A DNA stretch of 64,000 bases. Origin: Anniella stebbinsi. Taxonomy: Eukaryota; Chordata; Lepidosauria; Squamata; Anniellidae. Below are positions 35,223-46,341 of this stretch, piece by piece. The stretch's first letter is position 1; each line of letters opens with the position of its first letter. The DNA is taken from positions 75,279,763-75,343,762 of the forward strand of contig JARDYH010000007.1 in assembly GCA_029215795.1 (NCBI GenBank). Direction: 5' to 3'. Under the pieces are notes generated by a model that saw only the letters and a list, made by a program, of their open reading frames with translations, was not told where the DNA came from and ran no database searches. Made by a program: the position numbers and the translations under genes.

Positions 35223-36058
35223 TAGGGTGACCAACTGCCAGGAAGTCCCCGGATTTGTCCTGGTTTTTGTTCTATCCTGGGTATCAGGGGGGATTTTCTG
35301 TAATTTTCTATAATGTTCTGGAGTTACATGCTTTCCCCTTTAAGGCTGTCATCCCCCCACCCCGTTCCAATTGGGGCCTTAAAGGGGAAAATGTGTCATT
35401 GCTGGACATTATAGAAAAGGCCCCAATTGGAGCAGTGGGAGTGGGCGAGAATTACCCAAGTCAAAGTCAAAGTTTATTTACATATGGCACAATGGCCTTT
35501 ACAATCATTACATACACAACCTCCATGGGTCGTCCCAAACATACCCGAGGGTCGCCCCATCCTTCCACATTTCAATGCCAATTAAAAATACTCTATATGA
35601 ACCACTATTTAAATAAAATTATCCCCATTGCAATCAACCCCTTCTTGCAATAAAAAGTTTTGTCTGATCTTTTGTGCAGCTACAGCGAATTTTGCCACCT
35701 TTCTTGAAATTGCCTTGTCATAGTCGGCCAGAAGTTTCAAAGTAAGATCTCTATTTGATAAGCCCTCCCTTTTTTCCAGAATTTCTTTTAGAAAACGCAC
35801 CCTGATACCTTGATACAATGGGCAATAGAGGAGGTAATGTACTAGGTCTTCAACCTCCTCTGCACCACAGATACATTTTCTTTGTGCATATGGGATCCCA
35901 TTGTATTTCCCCTCCAGGCAAGCTGAAGAATTACCCTTTAAGGCCCTGATTGGAATGGAGGAGGGGAAAGAGCACTTTCCCAGGCCTCTGGAAAGCACAT
36001 CATTCCCCCCTGCCACTGGGTGTCCTCCTTTTTGGGTTTCCCAAATATGATCACCCTA
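35223..36058. mobile_element. hAT-like MITE (relative of 26741-27170) carrying a LINE insertion
   Basis: Left end is TAGGGTGACCAACTGCCAGG; the right end reads AATATGATCACCCTA. Internal words such as 'gggattttctgtaattttcta' and 'ttaaaggggaaaatgtgtcatt' match the 430-bp element. With the LINE piece removed it is about 357 bp. No certain target duplication. Confidence 0.82.
35458..35926 (-). mobile_element. 5'-truncated LINE fragment with 10-bp target duplication
   Basis: Flanked by a perfect duplication AGAATTACCC (35448-35457 and 35927-35936) inside the element above. On the minus strand it ends in a short (CTTTGA)n-like tail. It keeps an open frame of about 105 codons with a zinc-finger-like CICGAEEVEDLVHYLLYC motif (CxCG...H...C), as seen at the C-terminus of several non-LTR element clades. 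The frame ends in ...GDNFI. Which clade it belongs to I cannot tell from sequence alone. Confidence 0.85.
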
Positions 36059-36599
36059 ATCTAAACTACAATGCTCTTCAAACACAAAACAAGATTTAGA
36101 AATGCGCACAGAGCCATCAGCTCAAGCACACGATGCCATCCCCAAACTAATCCCCAAAGACAAAATGTAACATGCATATATGTCGCATATTACCATATCA
36201 AAGAATTAAGCATTTGTAAAATGGGTGATTTTGCCTGGCCTGTTTACAGAAGACAGGGTAGAAATATTTACCCATTCTGCAGAAGAAGTACGCTAGCAAA
36301 ATATTTCTGTTGCTTGTTTTTAGCCTAATACAAGTAAAAGGTTGAATACTGAGACCCCAGGATAATAATGCTGATCATTTAAAATGCCCAGGAATTTGTT
36401 TGCAGTACTAGAATTGGAACATGTGCATATACAATCTAGTCCTATTTTCCTCCAAGGCAAGAGGAACCTTGTTCTGCAATTCTTTGTCCACTTTCTTCAG
36501 TCACCGTTTGGCACTGGTCGATGGACCTCAGGTTTCTAGTGAAAAATAAAGTAGATCCCAGAAGTCTAAACTCTGCCCACATCAATATATATGATGCTA

Positions 36600-36965
36600 A
36601 TATTTTTTTATCTTGCTCTTCATCCAGAGCCTAGGCTCTGAAATTCCCTGCTGAGTGAGACTCAATTGGCTCCCTCTCTTTCTTTCCGCTGACAGGTGTA
36701 GAAGTTTTTATTAGTAGTATTATTCGTTTTATTTATTTATTTATTTTTATCCAGGCAGGGCTTTTGCATAAACTGGCCCTGTTGCCAACAAAGTTTTTTG
36801 TTTATTACTTTTATTGTTGTATTTTTAATAGTGCTTTTGATTTATTTGGTTTTTATGATTGTTTTAATGAAGCTTCTGTTTCAATCTTGGTTTTTATTAT
36901 TGTAAGCCATCTTGAATGCCATTTTTTGGTGTCAAGGTGAGATATATAGAGCCGACCACCTTCAG
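36600..36965 (+). mobile_element. L2-type LINE 3' end
   Basis: Contains 'gctctgaaattccctgctgag', then T-rich sequence with (ATTT)n at 36725-36750. It ends 'attgtaagccatcttgaatgcc' and 'ggtgtcaaggtgagatatata', the usual L2 3' terminus. Confidence 0.75.
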
Positions 36966-37195
36966 AGGAAGCATGCTGTCAAATGGCTCTTTGCTATTAG
37001 CACGTCTCTCCCAATATTTAGACAAAATCAGCTTCCCTGCAATTTCCACCCATTGGCTCCTTGGTAGCAACAATGAACAAGCCTGCTCCATCTTCTGCAG
37101 ATATTTAAAGACCACTATCAGGCCTCCCCTTAATTTTCTCTTCTCCAAGCTAAACATGCCCAGCTTTTTCAACCATTCCTCCTAGTACTTGGTTT
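36966..37195 (-). mobile_element. CR1-type LINE fragment, minus strand
   Basis: The minus strand encodes [20 protein letters not shown] followed by FKYLQK, the same CR1 C-terminal segment as at 2630. It joins directly to the L2 tail, so one inserted next to the other. Confidence 0.85.
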
Positions 37196-37922
37196 CCAGA
37201 TTCTTTACTGTCCTGGTCACTCACTATATTCTCCCCTCCCCTCCATTAACTATATTGACCCATAGAATATGCATCAAATCTACTACTCTCGAATATATTT
37301 GCTCAAATTCAATTGCTCATATCCTAAAATGATGATTCCAATAGCCAGCTCTTCCGCATCATTTCTGTCGCCTGGTAACGTAATGACAAAATGCACATTC
37401 AAAAGCTTTACTGAAGAGCTTCACAATGTCCTTTTAACTTCTTCAAGAGAACTGCTGCAGTCTAACAATGTGACAAACCATCTCACCATACATCAGTTCT
37501 TCAAGATTTGACGAGACAAGAGCTATTTGGATACAAGCACATCAAATTCCTGTTAACTTCAATGTATCTATAAGATATGGGCGATATTTTTAACAATTGC
37601 TATTTTCCCATCATTTGTAAGGGAAGGTTATGGTGACAGATCTTTCCTTGCCAGAATCTAGTTGCGGTTATGTTTTGCTACTGTTTGAGAGTTTCCAAGA
37701 GTTCAGATCTCCATTTCCTTTAAGTATCCTTTGCTCTTTGAAAGCAAAGGTTAGAAATGAGAAAAAGTTTGTGTATGAAAGTTAGCTACCACCTTTGTAA
37801 GCTGGCTTAACCGGTTTTCAGCATTTACATTTTCTAAGATTGCCCCTGACGAAGGAGATTTTGTCTCTGAAGCATATTGGGTTCAAATAAAGAAAACACG
37901 TAAATAAGGTTTCCCTTCAGTA

Positions 37923-38242
37923 TAGGCTGACCATATGAAAAGGAGGACAGGGCTCATGTAACTTTAACAGTTGTAGAGAAAGGGGGATTTCAGCCAGTGT
38001 CATTTATATGCAATTAGTTCCTGGTGAAATTCCCTCTTCATCATAACAGTTAAAGTTGCAGGCACTATACTAGAGTGACCATATACAAAAGAAGGCAGGG
38101 CCCCTGCAACTTTAACTGTTGTGATGAAGAGGGAATTTCACCAGGAACTAATTGCATACAAATGACACTGGCTGAAATTCACTTTTCTCTACAACTGTTA
38201 AAGTTACATGAGCCCTGTCCTCCTTTTCATAAGGTCAGCCTA
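37923..38242. mobile_element. Palindromic hAT-like MITE, copy 7 (320 bp)
   Basis: Starts TAGGCTGACCATATGAAAAG and ends CATAAGGTCAGCCTA. Left flank CTTCAGTA resembles TTTCAGTA found 3 bp past the right end, so a target duplication may be present but shifted. Confidence 0.88.
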
Positions 38243-38668
38243 GAATTTCAGTACCTTTGAGAATATGTTCTCTGTTTGCATTTCGTTCAGTTTGGGTGCC
38301 TCCCCTTCTGTTTTTGTTTAGAAATAGATTTTTAAAATATTTTTAATCCGCTCACAAGAAATTTCTAATTAGCCAGACATTTAAAAACATTAATAATTTC
38401 AATATTCATACTTATAAAAACTGCAGAGGGCAGGCACCCTCTTAGAAGAGGCGCTACTCCCTTAGTTCTCACACAGAAGGGGATGCCTTTGATCAGATGG
38501 CATCTCCTGCAACATCCATATGCACCATCTAAATGTTTAGATTCTAAAAGTAAAGTGTTGCCTTTTTTCTTCAAACATATGCAAGTTTAGGCAGGCTTGC
38601 AATGCAATCCTTTACATCAATTTCAACAAGGTATGCAGGTTCAGGATAGACCTGAATCAATTCATTCA

Positions 38669-38988
38669 TAGGGTGACTATATGAAAAGGAGGCCAGGGAT
38701 CCTATACCTTTAACAGTTGTATTGAAAAGGAAGTTTCAGCAGGTGTCATTTGTATGCATGTAGCACTTGGTGAAATTCCCTTTCCATCACAACAGTTAAA
38801 GCTGCAGGAACCCTGCCTTCTTGACCAGTTACAAAAGAGGGCAGGGCTCCTGCAGCTTGAACTGTTGTGATGAAGAGAGAATTTCACCAGGTGCTGCATG
38901 TATACAAATGACACCTACTGAAATCCCCTTTTCAATACAACTGTTAAAGATACAGAAGCCTTGTCCTCCTTTCCATATGGTCACCCTG
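38669..38988. mobile_element. Palindromic hAT-like MITE, copy 8 (320 bp)
   Basis: Ends are TAGGGTGACTATATG and CATATGGTCACCCTG. A perfect 8-bp duplication, TTCATTCA, flanks it (38661-38668 and 38989-38996). Subfamily with 'catgtagcacttggtg' arms. Confidence 0.93.
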
Positions 38989-39017
38989 TTCATTCACCAA
39001 TGATAACTAATCAATTA

Positions 39018-39160
39018 TCTAAGAGAGCTGTCCTCAACCCAGGGCCCTCCGGATGCTTTGGAATACAACCCCTCTATTCCCTGCTACCGTGACCAATGAG
39101 GACGATGGGAACTGTAGGCCGACACACATGGAGGGAGCCATGTTGGAGAAGGCCTAGTCT
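39018..39160. repeat. Palindromic 'gccctccggatgctttgga' MITE-like repeat
   Basis: Left arm 'gctgtcctcaacccagggccctcc', right arm 'ggagggagccatgttggagaaggcc', with the 'gatgggaactgtaggccga' middle. Confidence 0.75.
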
Positions 39161-39518
39161 AAGATTTCCTTAATCAGGCGAGAGCTTGGGGTAGAAATTC
39201 TTAAAAGTGGACTCCTTCAGATGTTGACTTCCTGCCAATTGTTGTGATCATTTTCAGCTTTCAAAGGGAGCGAGCAAGCTCAGAGCGCCTCTCGCTTGTT
39301 TCTGATCCGGAGGTTGCTGCTTGCTCTGTGTGATGTAAGTGCAGAGGCTCAGCTCTGCAAGGAGCAGCCGGAGCAGAGGCTGGACAAACATCCTTGTTCT
39401 GTGACCTTTGCTTGAGCGGCGCTGCCAGGCGCTGCCATTCCATTGCTGGCCTTTTCCCGGGGCTGCACTGAGAACGATCCACTTTGAAGGACACAAGCCA
39501 TTGTCGTGGAGCAGAGAG

Positions 39519-39574
39519 GGGAGGAGGAGGAGGAAGAGGAGGAGGAGGAGGAGGGTGAGACGAGGAGGAGGAGG
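39519..39574. repeat. (GGA)n purine tract
   Basis: An interrupted GGA/GAA run. It gives long spurious Ser/Pro- or Arg-rich frames on either strand. Confidence 0.85.
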
Positions 39575-39761
39575 CATCCACCTTGGCACAGAATGCAACC
39601 TTGATGAAAGGAGCAGGTCCAGAGGCAATGAAACACACAAAAGCCCAACCTTACTTGCACCACCGATTATTAGTCCAGTAGCCCAGATGTCAGAGTCATG
39701 TCCATCTGGCCGCTTGCAAGCCTACCATGACCTCATAAGGGAAACAAAGGTGCCTGCCTCG

Positions 39762-39764
<3 letters not shown>

Positions 39765-39806
<42 letters not shown>
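39765..39806. repeat. (AG)n microsatellite
   Basis: About 21 AG units. A truncated minus-strand SINE end ('gctttatagcaggtcagac...ccatctaggcc') follows at 39811-39848. Confidence 0.92.
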
Positions 39807-39809
<3 letters not shown>

Positions 39810-39861
39810 GCTGCTTTATAGCAGGTCAGACAGTCCATCTAGGCCAGTGTTATTTACTCCA

Positions 39862-40072
39862 GGCTTCCCCCAAAGTGGTGCCCTCCAGATGTGTTGGACT
39901 GCAACTCCCGTCATCCCCCATCCAGCATGGCTGGCTAAGGAATGATAGAAGTTGTAGTTGAACACATCTGGCTGTGGGATGATGGTAGTCATGCTCCAAC
40001 ACATCTGGCTGTGGGATGATGGAAATTGTAGTCCAACGCATCTGGAGGGCCTCAGGTTAGGGAAGCCTGGTC
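39862..40072. repeat. Palindromic repeat with internally repeated arms
   Basis: The family core 'ccagatgtgttggactgcaactcccgtcatcc' is followed by repeated 'cacatctggctgtgggatgatgg' segments (from about 39962 and 40003) and a closing 'gcatctggagggcctcaggtt'. The inner arm has been duplicated in tandem. Confidence 0.8.
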
Positions 40073-40239
40073 CACTCTCTGGCTCGCAATAGTTCTCCCA
40101 AGCTTTTGGGGTAGAGGTCTTTCATATCACCGGCGATGTGGGTTTTCTTTTGAATTTTAAAACCATCAGTGCTGTCAGGGACAGGACCTGGGGCCACCTG
40201 CATACCCAGTTTGTGCTCCAACACTGATCTATGCATGTG

Positions 40240-40559
40240 TAGGCTGACCATCTGAAAAGGAGGACAAGGCTCATGTAACTTTAACAGTTGTAGAGAAAAG
40301 GGAATTTCAGCCAGGGTCATTTGTATGCAATTAGTTCCTGGTGAAATTCCCTCTTCATCACAACAGTTAAAGTTGCAGGGGCCCTGCCTCCTTTTGTATC
40401 TGGTCACTCTAGTATAGTGCATGCACCTTTAACAGTTGTGATGAAGAGGGAATATCACTAGGAACTAATTGCATACAAATGACACTGGCTGAAATTCCCT
40501 TTTCTCTACAACTGTTAAAGTTACATGAGCCCTGTCCTCCTTTTCAGATGGTCAGCCTA
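40240..40559. mobile_element. Palindromic hAT-like MITE, copy 9 (320 bp)
   Basis: Ends are TAGGCTGACCATCTGAAAAG and its inverted copy. Flanks TGCATGTG / TGCATGCG match 7 of 8. Its centre is inverted relative to copies 4-7 and 10, as in copy 1. Confidence 0.92.
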
Positions 40560-40727
40560 TGCATGCGCCCATCCAGCTTCTGCAGCAGGCGTCAGGCTGC
40601 AATCCTGTCCTGTGCACCCCCTATGTGGGGCATTAACCGCACACCCACCCCATTGAAATAGGTAGGCCTGAATCAACACGGATCAGTAGCGGCACAGAAT
40701 GTTGCAGAAACATTCCTCCTTAGTGGA

Positions 40728-40926
40728 GGGGCCATCGCTCAGTGTGATAGAGCACCTGCTTTGCGTGCAGAAGGTCCCAGGTTCGATCCCTGGCTTCTCC
40801 AGGTAGGGCGAGGAAAGAATCCTGCCTGGAACCCTGGAGAGCCTTTGCTGCCAGTCAGTATTGACAATACTGGGTTAGGTGGACCAATGGTCTGACTCAG
40901 TCTAAGGCATCTTCCTATGTTCCCTT
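40728..40926 (+). mobile_element. tRNA-derived SINE (GCCATCGCTCAGTG type), near full length
   Basis: The tRNA-like head has an A box ('tgatagagcacc') and a B box GGTTCGATCCC (40780-40790). The body has 'cctggagagcctttgctgccagtcagtattgac' and ends 'ctgactcagtctaaggcatcttcctatgttcc'. Relatives are at 55165, 55795, 57426 and 63325. Confidence 0.9.
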
Positions 40927-41112
40927 TGAGTTTGGCCCTGCTCTCTGTTTCAGCTTGCGTGTAGCCGCTCTCTTTGAGGCTCTGAAGCCAGGGAACAGAG
41001 AGCATCCTAGAGAAGAGTTCCTGTTTCCCCACTACTGCAGGTCCCTCTTGGAGAAATCCTTCCTCCTGGTCATCGGCAGATTTTCCCTTAGAGGAGTCAG
41101 CCTGGGCCAGAC

Positions 41113-41119
41113 TGCTGGA

Positions 41120-41151
<32 letters not shown>
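41113..41151. repeat. (CTG)n trinucleotide repeat
   Basis: GCT/CTG units with one interruption (TACTGC). On the minus strand it reads as a poly-Ser stretch within an open frame spanning about 40739-41395, for which I see no convincing gene evidence. Confidence 0.85.
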
Positions 41152-42089
41152 CAGGTCTGGGCCTCATGCCAGCAGTAGGCGGGCGCAGCTGCTGCCCGTA
41201 GGAGGGAAATGAACACCAACAGCGGAGGCAGGAAAGGAGACTGTCAGCCAGCACCGAGGCCAACGTGCGCGTGTGTTTTTGAACACACAAACACACTGCT
41301 CTCGTGCACCAGCGCACCCACGGAGTCACCCGGGCATCTTTCGTGCCTGTGCAAAAGCTCCTTTCGGCTTCTGGTTTGGAGCTTGAGTCCTGCACTGATA
41401 CCTCTGCTCTGTAGTCAGTTTCCTGGTCAGATTAACTTGTGGAAGTTCACCAGGATGCAAGGATCGTCTTTGCAATGGATGGAGCTTTTCTCTGGGTGCC
41501 GACCTTTTGGCTTCCCGGTATTTTCTTGGTTCCATTTCTTAGAACCGTGGGGATGGGGGAGAGTGATGACAAGGCTCATGTGCTTCTTATAGTCCTGCAG
41601 AAGAGGGAAAGGCAGTGCAATGGGAGGAGGGGGCAGGTGTCCTGCTTGACATCGGACCATCCTCTGTTTGAAGAGGACACCCTTTCATCCCGAGGGCTGA
41701 ATTCCATTCTGGAGAAGCTCTTGGGGGCCACATTCCAATTGTGGGTGGAGCCAAATGCAAAATGGGTGGGGATAAAATGCAAAAAAACAAACAAACACCC
41801 GCATATTTTAGCTGACAACTCTTACTGCCAATAAGTAAGCTTTAGGAGAAGCTTTTCAGCCTTTTAGAATGGGGTGGCAATGGCAGAAAAGCCGAGAAAC
41901 CATGAAATGATTGGTGGCTGGGGTGGGGGCAGAGGAAGGGGGTGACCATATGGGAAACCCCAGAGGGCTGGGTTGGGACCCTGGGGCTGAGATCTCCCCA
42001 GCCATGGGCTATCAGCCCCCTATGAAGTCATCTTTTATCTCAGGAATGGGCAGAAGGTAGACCAGAGTAGGTCTCTGGGGATTTTCTGA

Positions 42090-42310
42090 CTGGGTTCAGA
42101 TGACACAATAGCCAATGGTGGGTTAGATAGTCAAAGGTTGGTTAAATAGTCAACAGTTGGTTAAGTAGTCAACGGTTGGTTATTGTGTTATCTGTCGGGA
42201 CTTTTTCACACCACAGATGGTTATTTGGCCAAAATAACCAACGCTGTGCAGAGTTGACTATCTGAACAACCGTTGGTCTCCCAATTGTTTAACTATAGCA
42301 ACAACAAAAC
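42090..42310. mobile_element. MITE-like element with 19-bp tandem units
   Basis: After 'gggttcagatgacacaatagcc' come four imperfect ~19-bp units of 'ggttggttaaatagtcaac' type (42119-42180). A hairpin 'ggttatttggccaaaataacc' lies at 42219-42239. The reverse complement of the unit ('gttgactatctgaacaaccg') is at 42252-42271. The inverted layout suggests a DNA-transposon relic; ends not defined. Confidence 0.6.
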
Positions 42311-42479
42311 AACTCTCCCCCTTAATTATCTGCTGAAGAAATAAATCTTGGAGGGGGAGCGTGGGTTGATCTTTCCGTGGAAGGGGTGTGAGCTACTCAA
42401 AACAGATTTGTAGACACAGAACTCTTCAGTTGAAAGTGTATGTCTTCTGCACCATGCTCTGGCTGGTTCTAGTAATAGA

Positions 42480-42820
42480 AACAAAGTGGATCCCACAAGC
42501 CTGAGCATTGCCCAGCCCTGCTCTATATGAAGGCTTCTCCAATGCAAGTCCAGTTTAAAGATCAAGACCCATGAGAAGGGAGAGCAGGCAGAGGCCCTGA
42601 GGTTGCCCATCCACACGTAGCACCTGTGCAGCAGGCTGAGCAGCAGGCACACAGGTCACCTGAGCACAGGTTTCCCCACTAGGTGAGATGTATTGTATTT
42701 CTATTTAAATTACAGTAACTATATCTGAATTTGCATCTCTACATTTAAAGCAGCAAATGCAAATCCTGTGCAAATCAGTGTCCTCTTTTTTGGCGATGTG
42801 TAAGTGGCCACCTTTCAGTG
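42480..42820 (+). repeat. Dispersed repeat, copy A ('gtccagtttaaagatc...')
   Basis: Shares 'caagtccagtttaa.gat', 'agggagagcaggcagagg', 'gcccatc' and later 'tttgcatctctaca' with 61190-61400 and with 52080-52740. Origin unknown; it could be an old non-LTR or LTR fragment. Confidence 0.6.
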
Positions 42821-43570
42821 GGGTCTAGTAGGCAGGCTGAGGAGATGAAGATTCAAAACCCCACCTGCCACATAACCCGCTCAAGGATGCATGTGTGAAA
42901 AAGGGGACGAGTAAGTATGTTATAGCAGGCTCAGGTTTTCTCTTCCCTGCATGGCAAGGAACCACCTGCTCCAGTTCGCACTTCTGCGAGACTGCCCTGT
43001 CCGCCCCAAATAGGAGCAAAATGAGGGAGATGAAGGTGCTGAAAGTGAATTTAGTGTTGCGAGCAGTGGACGCTGGTGGTTCCAATGCCAGTAGGGAACC
43101 ATGGATAGCTCCTTTAGAGTTCTGACTGATAATGTTTGAAACCTGGAGATGATTCATCACTCCACTGACATCAGAGCCACCAGCCTCCACTGGTTGTGGG
43201 TTTTGGTGTCTGATTACCGAAAATATTGCCTATTAGAATGGTGTTGTCTGAAAGTGCCCCACATTAGAGTCTGGGCTTTGACAAAAGAATGTTAATGTTT
43301 CTTTAATACATGGGTGTGGAACCTTTCTGTCTGGGGCAACAATTTCTCGGGCCACATTGTGGCAGTGTGCAAGCCAACGGTAGATGGGGCCAGAGCCATG
43401 AAGTGGGTGGGCCACCTCTCTCCTCAATCCTTCTGCTACCCCTTTTTTTCTTATTTCATTTTCCAACACCCCCTGATCCCTTACAGAGGGCTATTAAATT
43501 AGCAGAGGGCTACAGGTTGCCCATTCCTGCTTTACCAGGGATGGGTGGTCTCCTGAATGTGCAATTCACC

Positions 43571-43574
<4 letters not shown>

Positions 43575-43609
<35 letters not shown>
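43575..43609. repeat. (GT)n microsatellite
   Basis: About seventeen GT units followed by a T run. Confidence 0.92.
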
Positions 43610-43610
<1 letters not shown>

Positions 43611-44514
43611 TTTTTTTGAACTCACATCCCAAGTAGCCATGATTACATTCATAGCTGTGATGGAGAATAAGAGAGAATGAAGTCATCTCCAAGGTATATA
43701 TAGCGTTAACAATCTCGTTGAAGCCGAAACAGAAAAAATGTAGAAAAGGAAAGATTAGATTAATCCATCTTGCGCCTGCCTTTCATTCAACTAAATTACA
43801 AGGACGGTTCCCTTGGCTACGGATTCAAATTTCCCCGTCCACACAGATTCTAAACAAAGGGACTAGAGAATTAAAATATTTCTGTTGTCAAAGCCTTACA
43901 AGCTTGTTATTAATTTTGCAAAGAGTAGACCATGCAAGGCCTTTATTTCTAGAGTCATGTGACTATGAGAGAAATCAGTGTTTACTACAACCATTAAGTG
44001 GCCAGATTTTCACAGGATTCAGTTTCTGTCTAGGCATCAGAGTCCACTAAGGGATCCGGCCCAAAGTAGCCATGGTTGAAGGTCTTGGGGAGGGAAGCCA
44101 ATTATCAGTCCTATGGGACCAGTAAGCAATGCAGTACTTGTGTAACACAGCCCAGGGCAGGTAAGGGTCAAGTTTTATAGGCACTAACCAAAAATTAGAA
44201 GTGCCAGAAATAGACGGCATAATTCAAGGTGGGCAGGCAGGTGGGATAAGATAGCAGGCATTTAGCCAGTCAGGCCTCCTCTGCTGAGACAAAGTTGCTC
44301 AGACTGAAAGTCACATTCTGCAGCTGAGCTTTTTTAATAAGGCCTAGTGGAATCGGATTGGTCTGTGGAGTCAGCTGGCTGAATTCAAAGCCAGGGTCAG
44401 CTTGTATTGCAAGCTAGATGGCGCCCTTGAGGAATACAGGTCAGTCTCCAGGGATGGCGCTGTAGAGCAGCTAAGACCAGCCCAATAGTACTGCTTGAAA
44501 GCAGAGGAGAAGGC

Positions 44515-44585
44515 AGCCTTTCCCAACCCTGTACCTTCCAAGAGTGTTGGGCAAGAACTCCAATCATTCCCAGCCAGCATGGATG
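44515..44585 (+). repeat. Half copy of palindromic MITE-like repeat
   Basis: Reads 'cagcctttcccaaccctgtaccttccaagagtgttgggcaagaactccaatcattcccagccagcatgg', one arm only. Confidence 0.7.
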
Positions 44586-45404
44586 TTTATAAATTCCCAG
44601 CTTTGAGCCCCATGGTGCCTCATCCTAACTCCGCTATCTGCCATGATTCCAGGCCCTTCCACCAAGATGTGAGACAATAAAGAGGTCTGCTGTGCAATCC
44701 ACAGCTCTTCACACCTGAAGGGTGTGCGAATGATAGGTGCTATCCTCTAAGCTTAATTAGCCTAACAAAGCAAGGCAGTTGCCTGTCAACTAAATGGACA
44801 GTTTCCTGCAGCACCAGCAGGCTTTGACCAAACCCCTCCTTTAGGGAGGGTGTTCAAGTTGTAACCTTTGGCGAGTGGCTAACTGAGCAGACCACCTCCC
44901 ACCTCCTCTCAACTCCACCTGCTTGACCCTGCAGCAGATTCTGGGATCAGTCAACTCCGATATTCCCTCCCCTTCCAACAAAGACTGAGTTCCCAGGAGA
45001 ACCTGGGCCTCCAGTCCGATAAGTTCCTGGGAAGGGAGAGTCTTGGAGAATTTCGTCCCCCGCTTCCTGTCTTGGCTGGTGCACTTCTCCTTCTTCAGCC
45101 GCTGAGTCTGATCCACGCTCCAAAACCCAGTCCCCCACACAAGGGAGAATGATCCTGATCCTGACATTATCAGACCTATTCTGGATTCTGTACACTGACA
45201 CAAACTAGTAATAGTAGTAGTAGATGATAACAATGATTTCAAAAGTTGGCAACCCTAAGCACAAATGAGGGGCAGCAACATTGTTTGCCACCTAGCAATA
45301 TCACTCAAACGAGCCCTACCCAAGGAGACACATTTTTAAGTCCCAGCAAATGGTTTTCCAACAGGCGTAATCCCTGATACTTCCATCTCTAGAACAGCTT
45401 TTAA

Positions 45405-45525
45405 AACCAGTGTCTGCCAGATGTTCTGGACTACAACTCCCAGTATTCCTGAACATTGGCCATTCTGGCTGAAGCTGATGGGAATTGAAGTCCAAAATAT
45501 CTGGAAGATACTAGATTTGGGGAAG
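45405..45525. repeat. Palindromic 'ctggactacaactcccag' MITE-like repeat
   Basis: The left arm 'gccagatgttctggactacaactcccagtattcc' and the right arm 'gatgggaattgaagtccaaaatatctgg' are inverted copies. Confidence 0.78.
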
Positions 45526-45870
45526 ACCAGTCTAAAAAGTGTAAAAACCCATCTAGGGCTTTCCCAACAGGAGGTTAATGGGACTCTGGCAACAGCAGAC
45601 AAAACAGCTGAGTAAAGCTTTACATATCCTGGGTGATTAATGAGCTGGAGCAATGATCCATCCTAGTGGGTGTATTTACTGCCAAATTTTCACGGAAAGA
45701 GAGGAGCAGAAGCCTCTGACTGTCACATGTAAGAAGCGTAATGGTTCTATTGATCAGTCACGCCCCCACTAGAAGGCTCCTAGTGCTCCTAGAGATGGAC
45801 AGTGTTGAGGAACAGCCCATGTCAGGAGACTCAGAGGGCCCTGGGCCCTCAGGGGAGATGGCCATGGGTC

Positions 45871-46190
45871 TAGGCTGACCAGATAAAATCCAGGTCAGGG
45901 CTCATGTAACTTTAACAGTTGTAGAGCAAAGGGGATTTCAGCCAGTGTCATTTGTATGCAATTAGTTCCTGGTGAAATTCCCTCTTCATCACAACAGTTA
46001 AAGTTGCAGGCACTATACTAGAGTGACCATATGAAAAGGAGGACAGGGCCCCTGCAACTTTAACTGTTGTGATGAAGACGGAATTTCAGCAGGAACTAAT
46101 TGCATACAAATGACACTGGCTGAAATTCCCTTTTCTCTACAACTGTTAAAGTTACATGAGCCCTGATCTGGATTTTATCTGGTCACCCTA
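45871..46190. mobile_element. Palindromic hAT-like MITE, copy 10 (320 bp)
   Basis: Ends are TAGGCTGACCAGATAAAATC and TTTATCTGGTCACCCTA. A perfect 8-bp duplication, CATGGGTC, flanks it (45863-45870 and 46191-46198). Same length and subfamily as copy 6. Confidence 0.95.
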
Positions 46191-46341
46191 CATGGGTCCA
46201 TCCCCAGAACATGAGGGCTCTGATAACATTCTGGAAGCTCTAGCTATATAAGCTTTCAGTTGGAGCTTGCTAGCTACTAACTCCTGTGCTTTCTTTCTCT
46301 GATCTTGTTCTGTGACTAAATCTCTGGGTTGCTGACCCTTG

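Noticed and set aside
39254..39663. Leu/Pro/Ser-rich frames of 100-130 codons near 39.3-39.7 kb
   Set aside because: Three overlapping frames on one strand arise from the (GGA)n purine tract; no signal peptide-plus-domain architecture or splice support.
40740..40812. tRNA gene
   Set aside because: A and B boxes are present, but the segment continues into the SINE body and recurs at 55165, 55795, 57426 and 63325; it is a SINE head.
20269..46190. CRISPR-like or satellite array from the recurrent ~320-bp units
   Set aside because: Units are dispersed in both orientations with their own target duplications; they are transposons, and the genome is eukaryotic.
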